A stretch of DNA of 64,000 nucleotides from the NCBI GenBank assembly GCA_037178675.1, contig JAYMGJ010000157.1, positions 1-64,000 of the forward strand, in the 5' to 3' direction. The position numbers and the translations under genes were made by a program. This document shows, one piece after another, positions 50,018 through 60,657 of this stretch (position 1 is the first letter of the stretch; the number at the start of each line of letters is the position of its first letter). This DNA comes from Scleroderma bovista (lineage: Eukaryota; Basidiomycota; Agaricomycetes; Boletales; Sclerodermataceae). The notes under the pieces were generated by a model. The model did not search any database. It saw only the letters and a program-made list of their open reading frames with translations, and was not told the origin of the DNA.

Positions 50018-51923
50018 ATGGCCACCTCAGAAAGTTCTTATTTCATGTCCGCCTCATCCGTTCGAGAAGACGTGTCAGCGGCTACGTCCCTCACTGCAGA
50101 AGAAGTCGTCGCCCAGTCCACTGAAATAATTCAAGGCTGGATTGATGGCTTGAGAAGCACACAGGAGAAGGGTGTATGGTTGGAAGCAGTGTCAACTATC
50201 TGGGCTGAGGTGGTGCGTGGCAAATCTATCTGCAATCAATCAACTCACTGATTAGGATATGATAGTGTCAGGTCGAGAATGTCCTGCAGGACTTACCTGC
50301 AGGATTCATTATCCCCACCATCATCATCGCTGCCGACCAGTTTATGGAGGCGCCAGACGTGATCCTGTCAACAGGGAAGTGGCCTCACTTTCCAGACATC
50401 GTTAATGCCATGGATCATGATATCCGGGACCATCCCTGGTTCCAACTAGGCAAGCCACAGAAGAAGGTGGACAAGGGAAAGAGGAGAGCGGTAGAGCCGG
50501 CAGGGAACAATGCAGTGGCAGGCCCATTGGGGGTAAAGGAGATGGAAGGGAAAAGCAGTCGTGGCCAAGTAGGTGAGCCCATGGAAAGGGGCTGCAGTCG
50601 CAGCCGCAAGCTGAGGAAGCATGCCCAATTGGTCGCGACAATCAACAGTGAGAGTGACAATGAACCAGGCTCATCAGAACCACGGCCAAAGAAACCAAGG
50701 CCAAACGTTTGCAACATGCAGAAGCCAGAGCAAGGCTATGAGTGGGTGGATGACAAGGATCGCTGCATCAAGTGCACACAGCGGGATCGATGGTGTGCGG
50801 CAAACCCAGGCCGCGCTTGCTGGCAATGTTGCTGCAGCAAGATTGCATGCAGCATGATGACAGCAGTCAGGGCGAGGTCAAGGTCACGTTCACAAGCCCC
50901 GAGGAAACCTGCACCACGTCAGCGCTCACCATCTGTGCCTTCAACACTCAACCCTGGAAAGTCACAGCATTCAAAACGCAAACGCCAGACCCCGGCACCA
51001 GCCAATCCACCCACGAAACAGAGTAAGTCGTTCATTATTCAAACCATTTAATATTATTTCTATCCATATTCCATCCAGTTTTTGATGGGGTACTAATTGA
51101 TACTCCAGCATGGCTAGGGAAGACATCAAGGACGGCAAGTCCATCATCAACGGCCGCCGGCAGTGGCATGAACCCTCCAACAACACCAGGAGACAGTACA
51201 AATACGTTGAATGTACAAGATGTTGAGGAGGAGATTGTCCATTTGAGGGAAAAGCAGGCCAAAACGGAATGAAAGGTGGACGAAGCAGATGCCAGGCTGG
51301 CCATCGCCCTTGGAGAAGTAGCAAGCTTATGGCAGCTGGTTGAAGCCATGCGGGAACAGATGTTCCTGACACCATCACATCTTCAACGTCCGGCATCACG
51401 GCAGGGAGTTGCATTGAGACAGCCAGCATCGGAATCAACCTGTGCCGAGGTCGCTCACCTCGCTCACCCCAGTCCACCAAGCCCATTGGCACTAGCACGT
51501 ACTACAATGCTGGAAGAAATGGCATCGTCTGGCAATCCGTCCCAGCAAGGGTTGAGCGAGCCGACCGGCACACATGGTATGCAGGTTGCGCTCCGTAACA
51601 ATGCATCAAGTCTTAAGGTGGCAACTCCAGGCTTGGTCGATGAAAGGGGTGCCAGCAAGCCAACCAGTGATAGCTATGACTGGGCCCCACCACAAGGTAA
51701 GTCTGTCAATTACCAAGCCATGTGTTGCTGATCACAAAATTGTGTTGTTGACACAGCAGTGAATGATGAAGCAGCCGCAACAATGGAGACTGGCAATATT
51801 CCGGCAATCGAGGTCAGCCCACCGGAAGATGGAGATATTGGGATGCTGGCATCTGATATGGAGATTGGGAGTTCCGATGCCAATGGCGGGCATGATGCCA
51901 GTGTGCAAATGCAAACAGACTAA
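50018..51923 (+). pseudogene. Cys-motif protein of unknown function, one in-frame TGA
   Basis: Exons 50018-50212, 50272-51022, 51079-51696 and 51757-51923 close in phase at about 576 codons, but codon TGA at 51270 interrupts exon 3 in an otherwise continuous frame (HLREKQAKTE, stop, KVDEADARLAIALGEV). The first part is helical (IIQGWIDGLRSTQEKGVWL). The middle is basic and Ser/Arg-rich, with the cysteine motif RCIKCTQRDRWC followed by RACWQCCCSKIAC, which resembles a binuclear zinc cluster but with irregular spacing. After the stop comes a predicted coiled coil, then low complexity. I recall similar Cys-motif proteins next to transposons in Agaricomycetes. Either an inactivated gene or a truncated but expressed one of about 415 residues. 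Confidence 0.6.
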
Positions 51924-52264
51924 TTTTCTTTTTTCATACCTATGTCTTTTGTACAATTTCTGCTTCATATTCCATGTATACCATATATATCACATTGTAA
52001 AGTATATTCATGCATGTAGATTTGTCATTGTGAATCATTGATGCAGCCTGAGAACTCTGTCAGAGACATGCCAGTAATGGTCTCAACCACAGCCATGAAC
52101 TCATTGCCAATATGTTGCCGGCACATGCGAGATTTACCTGTGTAATTTTTCAATGTTACTGATATACATGAATACCAAGAGCAGGCTAGATATGTCCTGC
52201 AGATGTAACTATAATTGCCATGTATGGTGGCATCAAGTATTTGAAGGACCAACATACTTTAATC

Positions 52265-52560
52265 CACTGTTGGCACAACACACAATCGGCAGAACATACA
52301 AGGGAGACCATCCACTTGGCATTGCATTGGCACATACAATCAGCACAACCACCGGCAGCATTACATCCATGCCACTGCAACACACCGTCAGCACTTGCAT
52401 AACATTGGCACAAGACACTATCGGCACAGCACAACATACTATTGGCATCACATAATATCGGCACAACAGGGTATCAGCAGAGCACACTATCGGCACAACA
52501 TACTATCGGCACATCACACTATCGGCACAACAGACCATCGGCAGATATAGAATTGGCTCT
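52265..52560. repeat. diverged minisatellite with CGGCACAACA units
   Basis: Units of 15-20 bp built on TCGGCACAACACACTAT and TTGGCACA recur about a dozen times. They are clearly related to the 17-bp array at 48.84 kb but with GCACA instead of GCAGA. Confidence 0.7.
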
Positions 52561-52686
52561 ACATAGAGTCGGCACAACAAGATTTACCTCTGGAGTAATT
52601 TCAATGTTACCAATATACATAAATAGCCAGAGTATCTATAGTTGCCGTGGATGGCGGCATTAAGTAATCAGCACACTATCGGCACA

Positions 52687-53574
52687 TGTTACGACCATGT
52701 CCAACTCCGGATCATATCCGGTTACTCCGGTCACATCACAGCCCTACAGCTCAACTCCGGTCGTTCTCACTTACTCCGGTCACGGTCGCGCAGATATGCT
52801 TCCACTAACTATGACCTTTGGTCTAGTCTGCTTCCAGTCCTTACCACACTTCCCTGTCTACCCTGCCTGTTTGTGAGTTCTCTGTGAACTCAATATATAC
52901 TAGACCTTGTAGTATTTTCACTGGACCTGACCTAGTCCTAGCTCTGGTCATCCCTTGTCCACTATTAGGTTGTTTACTTGTCACCGTATGTACTCGACCC
53001 TAGTTTCTACTTAGTATAAATGTTGAAGTCGCACGTGCACCCGGCATAAACCGTCGACGAAGTGCGCACAAGACTGCGACCCATATTAGTGTAGACTTAG
53101 TAATAGTCCTCTTTAGAGTAGATGTTACATGTCACACGTCACACGTCACAGTCACGTGTCACACTATTTGTTGTATATAAACAGCGGACATCGCTTCTAT
53201 AATATAACAGCTCTTAACCAGCTACCGCTACCATCTCTGGTTGTGCACTCCACCCAACAGGTGAGTTGGAGTAGCAGTTCCTCTACGTATATAGGTATTG
53301 CTTCAACAATAAATACCCTCTAGTTTACCTTGTACACCTCAGTCTGAAATCAACTATAGTCACTACTCCTGTCCCTGTCTCTGTCTCTGTCTCCGTCATC
53401 ATCACCTTGACCGGAACCTATGCAAGGGATCAACGCATGTCGTCCTTGTCATTGAATCCAAGCAGTCACCAACTCTGGCCAGACTATCCCTTGTCCAGCC
53501 CTCTGCCCTCCTCCTTCATCTGCCTTCATCCAGACTTGACCAGACCCCCTACCGGAGTAGACCCGGACTTGACA
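52687..53574. mobile_element. solo LTR with 5-bp target duplication
   Basis: 888 bp begin TGTTACGACC and end ACTTGACA, with TG...CA termini, flanked on both sides by GCACA (52682-52686 and 53575-53579). Inside are a TATA-like GTATATAAAC near 53,175 and an AATAAA near 53,310, in the order expected of U3-R. The DNA on both sides is the same minisatellite type, so the element landed within the array. No internal retroelement genes remain. GCACA is also a word of the surrounding minisatellite, so chance match of the duplication is possible. Confidence 0.6.
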
Positions 53575-53579
53575 GCACA

Positions 53580-53900
53580 ACAAAGATTGGCAGAACATAC
53601 ATGGGGGAGAACATACAATCAGCACTACATACCTGCGGCACAGCACTCCTTTACTGTATACAATCAGCACACAGCAGGAGCACCACATATATTTTGGCAA
53701 TATAATCGGCGGCATTGAGTATTGATAAGGGCAACATACTCTAATTGGCACATATAATTGGCACTACATACATCCGGCACAGCACTCCATTGGTCAGCGG
53801 CATGACATACAGTGGAATACCATCAGCACTTGTATAACAAAGGCACTTGCATAGCCTCAGCAGAACACACCATTGGCACAACACACTATTGGCACTATGT
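53580..53900. repeat. minisatellite continuation right of the LTR
   Basis: Further TTGGCAGAACATAC, AATCAGCACTACATAC and ATTGGCACAACACACTATTG units, the same family as at 52.3 kb, interrupted by the LTR. Confidence 0.6.
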
Positions 53901-54031
53901 AACTATGCCAACCTTTCTGGCAGTGGTGAGATAGATGAACTATACATGGAAACCATTATTATATAATCATTCAATTGTCATTTCCATTCCACATCAATTC
54001 CATTTTGTCAACTTGCATCTTTGCTACTGCC

Positions 54032-55149
54032 ATGCCACCTAAGTCTGTCAGATTTGATAGCAGAAGTCCGCAGAAATTGAGTGAGTAATTTCCCTCCTCT
54101 GAGCTAATCTGCATGACATCGTTATCAGCCATTCCTGCACTGCCAGTGTGGCACCCGCCTCCATCCATTGTTGATGAACAGCTGCCATCAAGCATGGACT
54201 GGATACCACCCTCTCCCCCACGCCATGGGATGCGCACAGGTGAAGCGAGGATCCCACCCTCGCAATCAGATCCGATCAACCTTCCTGGCCCCTCAGCGCA
54301 CAAGATGCGTGCAGCAACCCCCACAAATACATCCCAGGCTTGGATGCCACCATCTCCTCCAATCGCTGCAGGTCCATCCAATGTGCTGTCTACTCTCACC
54401 ATTTGGTCGCAGGCTTCAATGCCACCCCCGGCAGCAATGCCAGCTACTCCATCAGTTTGGCCATCATCCCAAGGCACCCAACTGCAAGCATGGATGCCAC
54501 CGTCACCATCCCCCATGACAGCCACATGGATCCCGCCGTCTCCAGTGCAGGTGCCACATATTGGGACATCATCCCCATCAATGCCGGCATCCTCAGTCCC
54601 CGCATCACCATCCAGCCCAGCATCGCCATCCAGTTCGGCATCACTATCTAGCCCGGCATCAAGCCAGCAGATTCCCACCTCCCCAATGGAGGCAGAATCA
54701 TCTCCTGAGGTTGCATCTGGATCGCATGCACGATTCCGGGAAGACGTGCATGCAGAGGATGGTAAGTCAGTATTACTGCAGGAATTATGTATATTTAACA
54801 ATCATCCAGTGGATTATTTTGAAATGGTGGACAGGATTAACGCATTGCATGAGCATTTGGATCCATTCATGAGTGATGCGCTTTCATGTAAGTCTCTCTT
54901 GGGCTTGATCCATAGTATCAGTTGATCAGTTGTCATCTAGTGGCCTCTGCAAGGGAAGTCGCTACATCCGTCCCTCCTAGGCACTTGCCTGACCTACTCC
55001 CACTCAATGCTGGCCTTGACCACCCTATGATCACGGCCTACATTCATTACACAAATACCTTGCTTGACACCGCCAGGCTGTGGAGATCGGAAATGTGCTG
55101 GAGAGCAATGTTGGCAAATGTGCGGGATATGTTGGCTAGGTCAGCCTGA
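54032..55149 (+). CDS. Pro-rich repeat protein of unknown function
   Basis: Exons 54032-54080, 54129-54761, 54810-54887 and 54941-55149 close in phase at 322 residues. The start MPPKSVRFDSRSPQKL follows a clean 5' region. The second exon is built of repeats of the form A-W/S-M-P-P-S-P (WMPPSPP, ASMPPPA, AWMPPSP, TWIPPSP), then Ser/Pro/Ala repeats (SPASPSSSASLSSPASSQ). The C-terminal third is globular and helical: DYFEMVDRINALHEHLDPF, LPDLLPLNAGLDHPMITAYI and TARLWRSEMCWRAMLANVRD. I do not recognise a domain. It lies between minisatellites and transposons, with a neighbouring Cys-motif gene upstream on the same strand, and may be a passenger of a large element. Confidence 0.6.
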
Positions 55150-57512
55150 CTCGGCGAGAATGGTGACATAATTGAGTCCAATCACCCTGAGGATGTGGTA
55201 GTATTAGATCCCTCCAAGCTATAGTTTTGTTACAGTAGTGTGGCAATCAAATCTTTCGGCACAAGACATGGCAGATTTGACAATAGCATTATTCTACAAG
55301 TATATTATCTGCGGCGTCTCTTTGGGCTGGGTGTGGGGACATCGGCATCTGGCCGCTTTGGCCGCTTTCTTTGCCATTCTGGTTGACTAGGTCCGGCAAC
55401 AGCATTGACATGTTGTTCCCTGGAAATCTGGCATGTGCTGGCAGCCCACTTGCCCTTGCCTCCAGAGTGTGTGGTGTCATCATCCCCTGATTGACCAGCC
55501 TCCATCCCATTTGTGTTGCCAATGGAAGCCATAGTTAATTTATCAACTATCATTTGTTGGAATTGCTCAATGGATATTGAAATAGGCAGACTTACATTCC
55601 ACCGGCACATCAGCTGTGTTCTTTTTAACCCGGGGCTTTGGCTTCATCGGTCCATTAGCCATGATGTTGCCAGGATCTATATGTGATTTTTCTTATATGA
55701 GAATAAATGCCATTTCCAAGTAATTGAGACTGATACCCACCTTGCTGTTTAGGTTCGGCCGGCTGCCATGCTGTCAGTGCCGCTGATAGGCTCTTTGTTA
55801 AGATCATCCCACTGGCATAACAAAACCAACCACCACACACCATTTTCCTTAGATGATCTTGCATTATGTCCATCTGAGTCATCCTCTATATATAAACTTC
55901 ATATTCTGACAACAAAAATATTCAAAGGAACTGACCAGGCTGTTCAATGGGCATTGTATGGCTTGCTGACAGGGATGTTCCAAATATAGGAGGATGAAAT
56001 ACTTGGAATAAGTATGGGACGTACCATCATCCCGGTTTGACCGGCATTGGTTTTTGTTTGTTGCACTGGACTCCCTCTCCTCTGAGGCCTCTTCTTTTAT
56101 GCATGTCAATGGTTGCATAACAGGTTTGAAAGATCCATACCAATTGTGCGCCATCTCTTCTGACTGCTTGCAAGTTCCACATCCCGTGCCGCATGTTCTT
56201 TGAACCAGTCAAAACAAATTGATAAAAGTATTGAGAGCTAACCTTTCAGGGGTGGCTGTTCTCCACTTATCATTCCGGCCGCTGAGTCCTCACCATCTGA
56301 TACTGGATCTTGTAATCCACCATCCATATCTCTCCATTTGTGAAATGTCAGTACATCTTCCAGATCTGTCACTTGCCTGTCCTGCCAGAATTCCAGTACC
56401 TTGGTAACCTCCTGATTTGTGAGCCAGGTTGGCTCTTTGAACTCCCAATGCCGTGGCAGATACCCAGATGATATGTAGATACTGGTCTTTGCATGGATGG
56501 CAGCCCAAGGAACACTGGCACTTGCCTTGCCACATGCCTTGCCTGTGGCAAGGGGTCAATTCTCTGTCCATTTACAAGGCAGAACTTACAGTAATGCCAT
56601 GTCACAAAGGTCCTCATTATATCCTTTCTCTCCAATGCTTGCATATTGAGGATGATCGGAATCATTGGTGTGCCATTTTTCGCTGTTGGTAAGACAGTTT
56701 GCAACCTCTTCTGCCCTTTCTTCCGGCAGATCGTCGGTCCGGCATCATCATCGCTATCATCGTGTTCTTCCCCTCCTATGGCCTGCTGTGCATAGGCATC
56801 CCAGTGGTGCTTGATGTCGTCCCAATCAGCAAAGGTCTTCCCTTGTCCCAATGCCGAATTAAAGTCATGCCTGTGAATGTGAGTATACAAATACCACAAG
56901 TGAGAAGTGACATACATTCCCATCATGGGCTGACCATTCCGGCCCTTCCATGCCGCCATCACAACCACCCGCATCCCACATTGCCGCCACATTTCCTGCA
57001 CAAACTGTTTGACATATTGTCGGCCTTTTGTCTTGGCCATTCTGTTTGCAGATGAATAATTGTCGAGATAACATGTCAAACTTACTTGGCCTGGACCTCT
57101 GCCAGTGGCTGCTCCTCATTCCATTCATCAGCCTGCTTTGCTGCAGCATCCCTTTCCTCCTGGGTGAGCTTCCCCATGATGCATCCTACCACCTTTTGGT
57201 AGCCTTTAATCATGCTTGTGCTTCCTTGGGCAATTCCGGCCTGTTCGAATTCGGCTTCAATTTCTTTTTTCTTCGACTTCATCACGACTGATCTGGCAGT
57301 CCACCTACATCCATACTTTACTAGGGCCTTTCGGGCACGGGCTCAGCTGTGGTTATACAACCAATTTTTAATTGCCTGATATCACTGATGCATCAGTAGT
57401 CCATGTGAAGTTATGGAAATGGGGCACACTTTTTTTTTTCTCCCATTCGTGTCCTTTGAGTGTGCTATTGGCAGGGAGATTCTTGATTTTTGCCTTCATG
57501 GCACTCTTCATA

Positions 57513-57534
57513 CAGTAGAACTTCTCATAACGCA
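57513..57534 (+). repeat. left terminal inverted repeat of the pogo-like element
   Basis: CAGTAGAACTTCTCATAACG; partner at 60022-60043. Confidence 0.9.
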
Positions 57535-57756
57535 TAACTTCCTGGTGCATGATTCTCCCAATGCATGAGGTTTAGGCTCTGCCCGAGTTGGGCGGCAGGG
57601 GACCGTGCATACCACATAATCAATGATTATTTTGGTGTAAATATGCATTATCAGGGCACAATATCTACCATGTTAGCAATTACTTAAGCAACAAAAAAAT
57701 CCCCAGATGGGTTTTGACGCATAAAGTAAGCCTTAACCTCGCTGCTTCTTTTCTCC

Positions 57757-59939
57757 ATGGAACAAGGCTTCCCCGGGCCGGAGCGTAAACGCAAACCTCG
57801 ACTCAATCATGCGCCGTACAAACCCCAGAAGCCCAGAGTTGAAGCAGCCCCAAATGGGGATAACGCAAAGAGCTCAGCAAAAAGTGTTGAAACCCAACAA
57901 CGCTCGAATCTTACTCTGCACGACTGGATTGTTGTGTTTGCCTACATTGATGCTCATCCAGGCCAGTCCCAGGATGCCATTGTTGAGCACTTCAAAACCC
58001 GTCATGAAGGTGCACTCATATTTAACCAGTCAACATTGTCTCAAAGGCTTCGAGACAGGAAGAGCCTAGAACAACGTGTCAATGAATTTCCGAATGCATT
58101 GTCCTCCAAACGGCCACGTATAGTCACACGCCCAGATGTTGATCGAGCTTTATTTCTATGGGTCAAGCATATGGAAGAAAAGAGAGAGACAGTAAATGGA
58201 CCTATGCTTGTTGCCAAGCGTGCAAAGTTTGAAGAGCAATTCAATGTGCCTGATGCGGAGCAGTTGAAAGGTGATCAGTGGCTTGATAGTTTCAAGAGAG
58301 CATATGGTCTCTGAGAGTATTGCAGGCACGGCGAGGCAGCATCAGTGGACTTGGTTGCTGTGGAGGCAGAAAGGACTCGTCTCAGGTCCATCTTGGCCAA
58401 GTATGCCCCAAAAGATCATTTTAATTTTGACGAGACAAGTTTGTTTGCCTTGTAAGTCACCATGAATTCCAATGAATGCCATTGACAATCATTTATGACA
58501 GTGCGCCACCAGATCATGGTCTCGCAACACAGCAAATGAGTGGAAAGAAGCAGGATAAATTCCGAATCACAATGGGACTTGCCTGTAATGCAGACGGAAG
58601 TGAAAAGCTCCCTATCCTTTTTATTGGGAAGTATGCAAAGCCTCGATGCTTCAAGAATGCATCACCTGAATCTCTGGGACTTTATTACCATAGCAATAAA
58701 AAGGCTTGGATGACCATGGTCCTGTTTGAGGAGTACAAAATAAGGTTATTGCACAAATGCTAGGCTAACTTTCTACCAAACAGGTGGCTCAAGTCTCTTG
58801 ACATCCGGATGCGTCAGCAGCATAGGAACATCTGCCTGCTCATCAACAATTTTTCTGGGCATTTTGTTGACTACGAACCCCACAACATCCATGTTGAATA
58901 TTTCAAGCCAAACCTGACATCATATGTTCAGCCCTGCGATGCTGGGATTATCCGTACAACAAAGACACTCTACCGTCATGCATTCTGCTTGCGGGCAATG
59001 GAACTTGATGATGCTGGAGAGCGGGACATCTACAAAATTGATTTACATGAAGCAATGCTCCTGGTGGTCGAGGCTTGGAACAAGGTGAAGCCCTCGACCA
59101 TCATAAATTGCTGGAATCACACGAAGATCCAGCTGGATCCTGAAATCAGTCCTATCACAGCTGCACCCGCTGTAGGCTTACCACTTGCCCCATTTCCAAC
59201 AGGGAACACTGCCGCTTGGATTCTTGTTCGAGAATTTGCGATATCAGATGAAATGCGCCTCCCTGAAGTCAAGAAACAGCTCCAGGACCTTCTTGGATCT
59301 TCCTACACTGCAACTGATTGGGATCCAGCTCTCAAAATCATCATGGATGCTGAAAATAATGTCGAGAAGGCGCTGGAAGGCCTTGACCACCTCACCGTTC
59401 CCATTTTCGGATGCTCAATTGGTCAACTCTCCGTGACGCACATTTCCCAACTCCCAACTCCACTTGTGGCATCCTCAGACCTCCTGCAGCTTTTCGAAGC
59501 TGAAACGGACCTATCAAATGCCGTGAATAGCCTCAGGGACCGCAAACGAATTATTGGAACACCACTTACATTGGAGGAGATGCTGAATCCTGTCGAGGAG
59601 CTGGAGGTTGGAGATTCCATGTACAGGTTCGAGAATGGGGATGGTGAAATTGTGGCCCAGGTGAATCACGAGATGGCAGTTAGACGAGGTGAGGTGATGG
59701 AAGTCGATGACGAACCTGAAGAGGATCATGACTCAGAACCAGAGATGGAGCTGAGTCAAGTGATTCAATTGTGCGAGAAGATGGAGCGCATGTCCATCAA
59801 GTATGGGACACTCAAAACTTCCCTTGGCGTCTCAAGGAGTGTAAGGAAGCTTAGAATTGAGCTGAGACGGATGGAGTCAGCGCGATTGAAGCAGGCAATG
59901 TTGGGAAGGTGGTTCGGAGATAAGGGGATGTCACAGTAG
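57757..59939 (+). pseudogene. DDE superfamily (pogo/Tigger) transposase, inactivated
   Basis: Exons 57757-58451, 58502-58732 and 58784-59939 close in phase at 694 codons. The N-terminal half holds two helix-turn-helix regions of CENP-B type (LTLHDWIVVFAYIDAHPGQS, TLSQRLRDRKSLEQRV, FLWVKHMEEKRETVNGPML). The catalytic half has FNFDETSLFAFAPP with the first Asp, GSEKLPILFIGKYAKPRCF and PNLTSYVQPCDAGIIR with the last Asp. The frame has TGA at 58312 (KRAYGL, stop, EYCRHGEA), where relatives as I recall have Arg. The second Asp of LLLDNFSGH is Asn here (LLINNFSGH, AAC at 58845). Both would abolish activity. A Glu/Asp-rich tail follows. Confidence 0.88.
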
Positions 59940-60021
59940 TCACATGATTATTCAGCTGTCACACTCCCCCCTCAGTGCATGACCCTCTTAGTGCATCAAG
60001 AATTTGGACCACCCAATGCCA

Positions 60022-60043
60022 TGCATTATAAGAAGTTCTACTG
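60022..60043 (-). repeat. right terminal inverted repeat of the pogo-like element
   Basis: CATTATAAGAAGTTCTACTG on the plus strand, the inverted partner of the left end. Confidence 0.9.
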
Positions 60044-60657
60044 TACCTTTCCTTTGGTTGCTGTCAGCTGCCTTCCAGTCTTCCAAGGCTTCCTCAAGGA
60101 CCTCAACCTCATCATCCTGGAGTTTGGTTTTTACCACATTTTGCAATGTCTCTGGGCCCGACAAGTCAGAAGAATGGTCTTGCTCATCTTCTGTATCAGG
60201 ATTCTCCATAGATCTGCTGGAGGAATGATTGCGGGCCATGCTGTATGTTGAGTAGACTCAGATATTTTTTGAGTGGTGCTGTGCTAGAAAAGTCCCCGAC
60301 ACTTTGTTGAAGGATTTGCAAGCCATTGTTTCTCCCATGTCAATTAGTGTTCAGTTCCTCCCCGCTGCCTTCTTTTGGATAATCCATTGCTGAGCTAGCT
60401 ACTTCTGAGGCCGACTATGTTGTTCGGCAGCTAAGATGCTATTTCCGGACATTAACTGCGGATCTAATGCAGTAGCAGCCACCATATATGGGATTTTGCA
60501 TTGGTGCCTGATCTTCAAGTCCATATTAGAAAAGCTAGATCCAAATTGGCAGATCCACAGATCCCATTCCGATCACTGTCCGTGCTGTTTCAATGAGGCT
60601 TCAGTGAGATATAATGTGGGAGACTTTGCGCAGGGATTTCCTCATCAGATACCACTC

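Larger units (their letters stand above)
57511..60045 (+). mobile_element. pogo/Tigger-like DNA transposon with TIRs and TA duplication
   Basis: The element spans 57513-60043 (2,531 bp), flanked by TA on both sides (57511-57512 and 60044-60045). The left end CAGTAGAACTTCTCATAACG is the near-perfect inverted repeat of the right end, CATTATAAGAAGTTCTACTG; the two differ at two of twenty positions. A DDE transposase with a CENP-B-like DNA-binding half lies inside. TA target and CAGT-type ends are standard for the pogo branch of Tc1/mariner. It sits inside an unknown minus-strand gene. Confidence 0.92.
55305..60239 (-). pseudogene. unknown Agaricomycete gene split by a pogo-like transposon
   Basis: The minus-strand gene starts at ATG 60239 (MARNHSSSRSMENPDTEDEQ, then VEVLEEALEDWKAADSNQRKG) and is cut at 60044 by a transposon. 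It resumes at 57512 (MKSAMKAKIKNLPANSTLKG), and the two sides are in frame across a single TA. Later exons read AIKNWLYNHS, stop (TGA at 57345-57343), ARARKALVKYGCRW, then KKKEIEAEFEQAG, YQKVVGCIMGKLTQEERDAA, VKQFVQEMWRQCGMRVVVMA and KTFADWDDIKHHWDAYAQQA. The end near 55305 is rich in KRPKRPDADVPTPSPKRRRR. I recall this family in several Agaricomycetes with Arg at the stop position. Function unknown. Splice sites between 55.6 and 56.4 kb were not fixed. Confidence 0.65.

Noticed and set aside
50402..50717. Minus-strand frames antisense to the Cys-motif gene
   Set aside because: They are complements of the basic low-complexity exon; the plus-strand exon structure is coherent.
60436..60657. Upstream extension of the KDZ frame to 60436
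   Set aside because: The added residues do not resemble the family, and MAKSKIQPAG fits the usual start better.
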